Positions 62,601 to 64,000 of a stretch of DNA of 64,000 nucleotides are shown piece after piece. Both the position numbers and the translations under genes were made by a program. The DNA is from Maniola hyperantus (taxonomy: Eukaryota; Arthropoda; Insecta; Lepidoptera; Nymphalidae), in assembly GCF_902806685.2 (NCBI RefSeq), contig NC_048546.1:11860534-11924533 (forward strand), written 5' to 3'. How positions within the stretch are numbered: position 1 is the stretch's first letter; every line of letters starts with the position of its first letter. The notes beneath the pieces were generated by a model. It was not told the origin of the DNA. It saw nothing but the letters and a program-made list of their open reading frames with translations, and did not search any database.

Positions 62601-63665
62601 AACATTGGTATAATAGCGAGGTTTTTCTTGATTTCAAAAAAGTTAAGTAAATAGATCATCTAAAATTATTCATGATTTTTATAAATTAAATTATCAGATA
62701 CGCAAATATAACGCTATTTGCTATACTGACACCAATAAAATAGTTACCTACTATCTAATTCCAGGATAAAAAGTAGCCCATGTCCTTTTCCGAGATGCAA
62801 GCTATCTCTACAAGTTTCATCAAAATCAGTTAATTTTTTTATTTCTTTTGTGGAATGCAATAATAGAGAACACTTTTAAAAAAAAGTCAATTTTGCACTT
62901 TTAATTTTTTCAGTCTAATCAGCCTAACACCATGGTGTTGAATCTATTCCATATAATATTTTATTAATTCGTTAAGAATATCGCATTACGTAGCTAGGTA
63001 CCAAACTGAAATACCAGAACAATTAAATGTAAAACACTATAATGTAAATTATGAATTCGAAGACTGAATTTCGGATTTGAATGGACTGCCTCGAATAACT
63101 GTAGAAGTACCTACTGCCTGCCTCCAATGCACGAGTACATACCTACCTACCTACATTTTTAATAAATAGGGTGATTTGAATGCATTGAAAGCGACACTTT
63201 AAACATTTATTACCTACTAGCTGATGCCCGCGACTTCGTCCGCGTGGATTTACGTTTTTCAAAATCCCGCGGGAACTCTTTTATTTTCCGGGATAAAAAG
63301 TAGCCTATGTGTTAATCCAGGGTATGATCTATCTCCATTCCAAATTTTAGCCAAATCCATCCTGTAGTTTTTGCGTGAAGGAGTAACAAACATACACACA
63401 CACGCATACACACGCACATACAAACTTTCGCATTAATAATATTATTAGTCGGGATTTACCTTAAACAAAACTTATTAGTAGGTATTTACCTATTTACATT
63501 AAGCACCTACCTACGTACTAACTAGGTACCTACGTAGGCAAGCTAAAAATATTCTATAAACCTTATACTTGTAAGCATTAAGTTAAAGATACTAGGTAGG
63601 TACCTACCTACTTAGTTAAAAAATAAACACAATTTACTAACCATTTCAAGTTTTCTGGACAACAT
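44648..63665 (-). CDS. PLD3: Phospholipase D family protein of the PLD3/PLD4 type, 11 exons
   Basis: Known PLD3/PLD4 are single-pass type II membrane proteins of endosomes and lysosomes that act as 5' exonucleases on single-stranded nucleic acid. Minus-strand coding exons in order: 63665-63642 (MLSRKLEM, least certain), 61216-61104, 60248-60084, 59404-59227, 58716-58581, 57930-57807, 56887-56819, 53530-53411, 46809-46670, 45725-45560, 44911-44648; about 498 residues (human PLD3 has 490). An acidic cytosolic start is followed by a transmembrane helix at about 59-77 and VESIPEG in exon 4. The first HKD motif is HTKFWLVD (His221, Lys223, Asp228) with IGSANMDWRSLTQ. The second is HNKYMVTD (His432, Lys434, Asp439) with IGTSNWYGDY. 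Most junctions keep phase. The exon 5/6 junction and exon 8 each carry surplus or missing bases, and exon 8 has been multiplied. Intron 8 contains the seven-helix genes. Confidence 0.88.
45105..45315 (+). mobile_element. Lep1-like Helitron, complete
   Basis: CCATACTAATATTATAAATG start, TGTCTGTCTGTCTGC, ACTGATTTTGACGAAATTTG, and GCGGGCATCATCTAGT end. It lies in PLD intron 10, beside a GGTTCCGTA-family fragment (44931-45005). Confidence 0.7.
45324..45503. mobile_element. Fold-back MITE (GTAATGTACATC family)
   Basis: ACAGTACGCGGCCGAAAGTG at the left and ACATTAGTTTCGGCCGCGTACTGT at the right are inverted arms of a 180-base element in PLD intron 10. Confidence 0.75.
45726..46669. other. PLD intron 9: retrotransposon tail and inverted word pair
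   Basis: 46030-46140 carries GGTGCTAGAATGGCGACCTA and GCACCGGAAAGCGCAGC, the non-LTR tail family. GCCCGGCAAACAACTTG (46425) and CAAGTTGTTTGCCGGGC (46531) are a perfect inverted pair bounding a 124-base element. No exon was seen. Confidence 0.6.
46860..47033 (-). mobile_element. SINE family 2 (minus strand) in PLD intron 8
   Basis: The plus strand shows a T-rich start, CCCCTTTCCTTTCCAACTAA, AGTGCAACGGGCGGGGTTTG, AACCGTCGACCTTTCGGTTT and TATTGAGGCTC, the reverse of 20002-20182. Confidence 0.75.
47641..48402 (+). pseudogene. Seven-helix membrane protein gene, copy A (frameshifted)
   Basis: This is the first of three tandem copies (A, B at 49580, C at 51302). The C-terminal half is long and clear: LFQLSLCWSLCASLLAYLRL, HEKLKATAFTF, then after a frame change RAVWPCGKQRFRHGRVK, LIGVAILSDI and RLIPHTIVVLFNRASQ. 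The N-terminal part matches copy C only if one base after ATGG is skipped. A second slip occurs around the ISI segment, and a third after LEVI. It is therefore either a decaying copy or badly sequenced. It lies in the sense opposite to the host PLD gene, inside its intron 8. Confidence 0.7.
48595..48772 (-). mobile_element. SINE family 2 (minus strand) downstream of copy A
   Basis: AGAATATTAGCCATATTAAA, CCTCTCCAATTAAGCGTCAG, TGCAACGGGCGGGGTTTAAA and TTGAGCTATTGAGGCTC mark a reversed family-2 SINE. It is absent from the equivalent place in copies B and C, so it inserted after the duplication. Confidence 0.75.
49580..50334 (+). pseudogene. Seven-helix membrane protein gene, copy B (frameshifted)
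   Basis: It starts MKPEYISSAIGG as in copy C and keeps LIVVWCLHPKWQSLHNYISI, FCWSLCASLFAYLRL and FYGDISHEKLKATA. It is thrown out of frame by single-base changes: one T missing in GGTGTTTGTCG, an extra C in CTGCCCTTTACG, an extra C in GTTGCCCATGCGG, and several in the last third. Without these the encoded protein would align end to end with copy C. The 5' and 3' flanks are also shared, so the duplicated block is about 1.8 kb. Confidence 0.7.
51302..52059 (+). CDS. Seven-helix membrane protein (short GPCR-like), copy C, least damaged
   Basis: I do not recognise the family with certainty. The frame from ATG at 51302 runs to 51700, and the continuation is one base out of register, read from about 51690 to the TGA at 52059. 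Comparison with copy B shows that C lacks one T in CCATTATATTT. Allowing that, the protein is about 252 residues with seven hydrophobic segments (starting ISSAIGGVLSLIC, YISINQIVIGTLH, the LCASLFAYLRLVLVFYG region, FTFGTLLVLEVIF, TYILIVSTAILLL, VIALIGVAILSDI and LQYLCDFRLIPHTIV), ending in a basic tail. Seven helices with almost no N-terminal domain suggest a G-protein-coupled-receptor-like fold. The SLHNY...N motif and tail placement recall secretin-type receptors, but this is inference. It is nested antisense in PLD intron 8. Confidence 0.6.
52539..53410 (-). repeat. Tandem array of about 7.5 extra copies of PLD exon 8 (113-base unit)
   Basis: On the minus strand each unit starts with the 5' part of exon 8 (TGTACTGGACCTAGACGC), has the coding part for WPAELSTDIDMEHPVNLSSY, then GCCTATATCACC and the splice donor GTGAGTTACACT. 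Unit starts, read at CTAGGTCCAG on the plus strand, fall at 52581, 52696, 52811, 52924, 53037, 53151, 53267 and 53383. Spacing is 113 bases, stretched to 114-116 by single-base insertions. The right-most unit merges into the true exon (53411-53530), which alone has the upstream acceptor CTGCGCAG. The left-most is truncated. Open frames on the minus strand through the array are products of this repetition. Confidence 0.93.
53411..53530 (-). CDS. PLD3: PLD exon 8, the functional template of the array
   Basis: The exon is 120 bases, phase 0 at both ends, between CTGCGCAG and ATCACC|GTGAGT. It reads ...AVPASWPTELSTDIDMEHPV...YGAYIT in the frame required by exon 9 (SSPPPLSPAGRT). The conserved VYWSLGAGG start expected from PLD3 (YWFLGQAG) lies one base out of that frame. 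A surplus G at the acceptor and a lost base before GCGGTTCCG would explain this together. Whether this is a true compensated frameshift or two sequencing errors is not decidable from the window. Confidence 0.75.
53575..53800 (-). mobile_element. 5'-truncated non-LTR retrotransposon 3' end
   Basis: The minus-strand frame reads PARWTDDIKRLAAGGWMKK then ACVKHWTSTV. This is the RWTDDIKR...QHWTS tail that closes reverse-transcriptase ORFs of this retrotransposon type. It lies just upstream of PLD exon 8. Confidence 0.65.
54160..55000. other. PLD intron 7 stretch with a retrotransposon tail
   Basis: 54365-54630 (plus strand) contains GGTGATGAAAAGAGCTAGGC, GGTGCTAGAATGGCGATCTC and GCGTGTGCAAGTCCC, the decayed reverse-transcriptase tail family. 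Nothing else was recognised. Confidence 0.5.
55034..55175. mobile_element. GC-rich fold-back MITE (copy 3 of 4)
   Basis: ACGCGACAGGTTGAGATAGC at the left and TTGCCATCTCCACCTGTCGCG at the right are inverted ends. The core has GGCGAGTGTCCGGGGCGTCG. Confidence 0.65.
55200..55445. repeat. Interspersed AT-rich repeat, inverted relative of 37480-37770
   Basis: ATTTTAGAGTATTCGCATCC, AGTTTGACAGTTTTAAATTT, TTTAAAGTCTTTAAATGTAA and ACTCTAAATTTAGTTTAGAG reproduce the other repeat in reverse order, with the same TTTAGAGT ends. Confidence 0.55.
55446..55784. other. PLD intron 7 stretch with nothing recognised
   Basis: No coding segment, tRNA or known repeat end seen. A (CAT)n tract starts at about 55778. 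Confidence 0.4.
55785..56166. mobile_element. Retrotransposon tail followed by a fold-back MITE
   Basis: 55785-55985 is, on the minus strand, the GGTGCTGAAATGGCGACCTC...CATCAGACGAGTCG tail family. 55992-56166 is a GTAATGTACATC-family fold-back element (GCGGCCGAAAGTAATGTACA and TACATTACTTTCTGCCACGT). Confidence 0.6.
56551..56750. mobile_element. GC-rich fold-back MITE with a nearly perfect 50-base stem (copy 4 of 4)
   Basis: 56551-56600 and 56701-56750 are reverse complements at 49 of 50 positions (CAACGAGACCTTTGTATACC ... and ... GGTATACAAAGGTCTCGTTG). The stem continues partially inward through GCACACCCACACG / ATGTGTGCGGGGCG. It lies 69 bases from PLD exon 7. Confidence 0.85.
57208..57232. 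repeat. (AAAT)n microsatellite
   Basis: Six tandem AAAT units in PLD intron 6. Confidence 0.9.
57233..57806. other. PLD intron 6 stretch with no recognised feature
   Basis: No coding segment, repeat terminus or RNA gene recognised between the microsatellite and the exon 6 donor. Confidence 0.4.
58717..59226. mobile_element. PLD intron 4: retrotransposon tail and Lep1-like fragment
   Basis: 58825-58965 is the plus-strand AGCAGGTGGGTTACCTGATG ... GGCCGGCTTTTCAGG element, the reverse of 31545-31700. 58970-59163 is a decayed minus-strand Lep1-like copy (TAGATGATGCCTGCAACTTC to ACTTTCACATTTATAAC). Confidence 0.6.
59597..59716 (-). pseudogene. Decayed copy of the PLD transmembrane exon (exon 3), copy 3
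   Basis: On the minus strand it carries the same order of words as exon 3: ACTAGTAAATGCCACCTTG, then a valine/isoleucine-type hydrophobic stretch, then CCACTTCTGGACCAGCC and CATTGCATAG. It has substitutions and no splice sites. It is in intron 3 of the PLD gene. Confidence 0.6.
59920..60068 (-). pseudogene. Copy of the PLD transmembrane exon (exon 3), copy 2
   Basis: Directly next to exon 3, this segment still encodes VPIVIVLIILVVLVPLLDQP and AAHVNLHCADG on the minus strand, nearly identical to the true exon (IVIVLIVLVVLVPLLDQP, AAHVNLHCSDEC). The donor is lost (GACGGGACTAC in place of GAATGTAG|GTGAGTG) and no acceptor with the RKKR codons is present. It is a tandem duplicate of about 150 bases. 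Confidence 0.75.
60507..60695 (+). mobile_element. Helitron-like short repeat (copy 2 of 2)
   Basis: It repeats 1043-1218: ATATAAAAATGAATCGCT, AAATCTCGAGAACAGCTG, TTCCTTGAAGTACGGGG and CGAAGTTCGCCGGGGCAGCTAG. It lies in PLD intron 2. Confidence 0.6.
60890..61060 (+). mobile_element. SINE family 3 body, independent copy
   Basis: TCTGGTCTGGTCTGGTGGAAGG, TAGTTACCACCCTACC, CCATTTAGCGTTCCGAC and GCCGTGTAGAAACCATG match the SINE split by the Jockey element (24950-25091 plus 28473-28670) and confirm that it is one continuous unit. Confidence 0.65.
61217..63217. other. PLD intron 1, left part: no recognised gene
   Basis: A GGTTCCGTA-family end is present at 61600-61690 and a Lep1-like scrap at 62765-62830. 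A 73-codon hydrophobic frame at 61880-62101 has no homologue I recognise and no supporting context. Nothing else was identified. Confidence 0.45.
63218..63450 (-). mobile_element. Lep1-like Helitron, variant with CACACGCA tract
   Basis: The plus strand shows CTAGCTGATGCCCGCGACTT, CCGCGTGGATTTACG, CCGGGATAAAAAGTAGCC and an ACACACACACGCATACAC tract, with CTTTCGCATTAATAATATTA at the far end. It is complete. Confidence 0.65.
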
Positions 63666-64000
63666 AATTTAGAACAACAAAAGAAGTTATGAGTTTCAAA
63701 TACCAATAATGTATTTTGCACTAGAGCACGTAACCTAACACGACGCATTAAATACTGCATTTTCGTTCAAAATCCTGATGCTTCTACTCGTATAATACCA
63801 ACAAATCGTGCAAGCGCTTTTGCAGCAAAAATATAACTGCAAAATAGCTGACGTTGACTACCACCGCATTGTGAAATTGTGAATGTGGTAAGTTAGTATT
63901 CAAATACGGGATAAAGACTTGGACACACGCAAAGCGCGGTGGCAGCGGCGCGCGACTTCTATGATGCACGGCAGTTCACGGTCACAGCCAAAATGAAAAC
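63666..64000 (-). promoter_or_regulatory. Presumed PLD 5' UTR and upstream region
   Basis: This is upstream of the proposed start codon at 63665. A GC-rich patch (63925-63965, AAGCGCGGTGGCAGCGGCGC) may mark the promoter or an upstream non-coding exon. No TATA box or splice-bounded exon was confirmed. The assignment is positional. Confidence 0.3.

Overview
This window is nuclear DNA from a moth or butterfly (Lepidoptera). Genes are intron-rich with GT-AG splicing. The DNA between them is packed with tRNA-derived SINEs, fold-back MITEs, and Helitron-like repeats that resemble the lepidopteran Lep1 type (TAATATTATAAATGCGAAAG at one end, GCGGGCATCATCTAGT at the other). No bacterial gene organisation, CRISPR array or viral genome was seen.

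Layout. (1) 1-3.5 kb is repeats. At 3529-3692 on the minus strand lies the first coding exon of an organic-cation-transporter-like (SLC22/MFS) gene; the rest of that gene runs off the left edge. (2) 4-15 kb has no gene I can support and is a mosaic of MITEs, retrotransposon ends and minisatellites. (3) 15,115-41,368 on the plus strand is a complete 23-exon SMC3 gene (cohesin ATPase, 1202 residues). Every exon joins in frame, and one intron is GC-AG. Its introns hold a tRNA-Leu(TAA), a Jockey-type non-LTR retrotransposon inserted into a SINE with a 12-bp target duplication, a damaged tandem copy of exon 12, and an antisense single-exon acid-lipase gene. (4) 63,665-44,648 on the minus strand is an 11-exon gene for a membrane-anchored phospholipase-D-family protein of the PLD3/PLD4 type (about 498 residues), convergent with SMC3. 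Its 6.6-kb eighth intron holds three tandem plus-strand copies of a short seven-helix membrane-protein gene, all with reading-frame breaks, and an array of about seven extra copies of PLD exon 8. Two decayed extra copies of the PLD transmembrane exon lie next to exon 3.

How the genes relate. SMC3 and the PLD gene are unrelated housekeeping and lysosomal genes pointing at each other. The lipase and the seven-helix genes are nested on the opposite strand of their hosts and should have their own promoters; the lipase has a visible TATA box.

Sequence quality. Single-base insertions and deletions cluster in locally repeated segments (exon-12 copy, seven-helix copies, exon-8 array), while single-copy SMC3 exons are clean. 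Some apparent frameshifts may therefore be assembly or polishing errors rather than biology.
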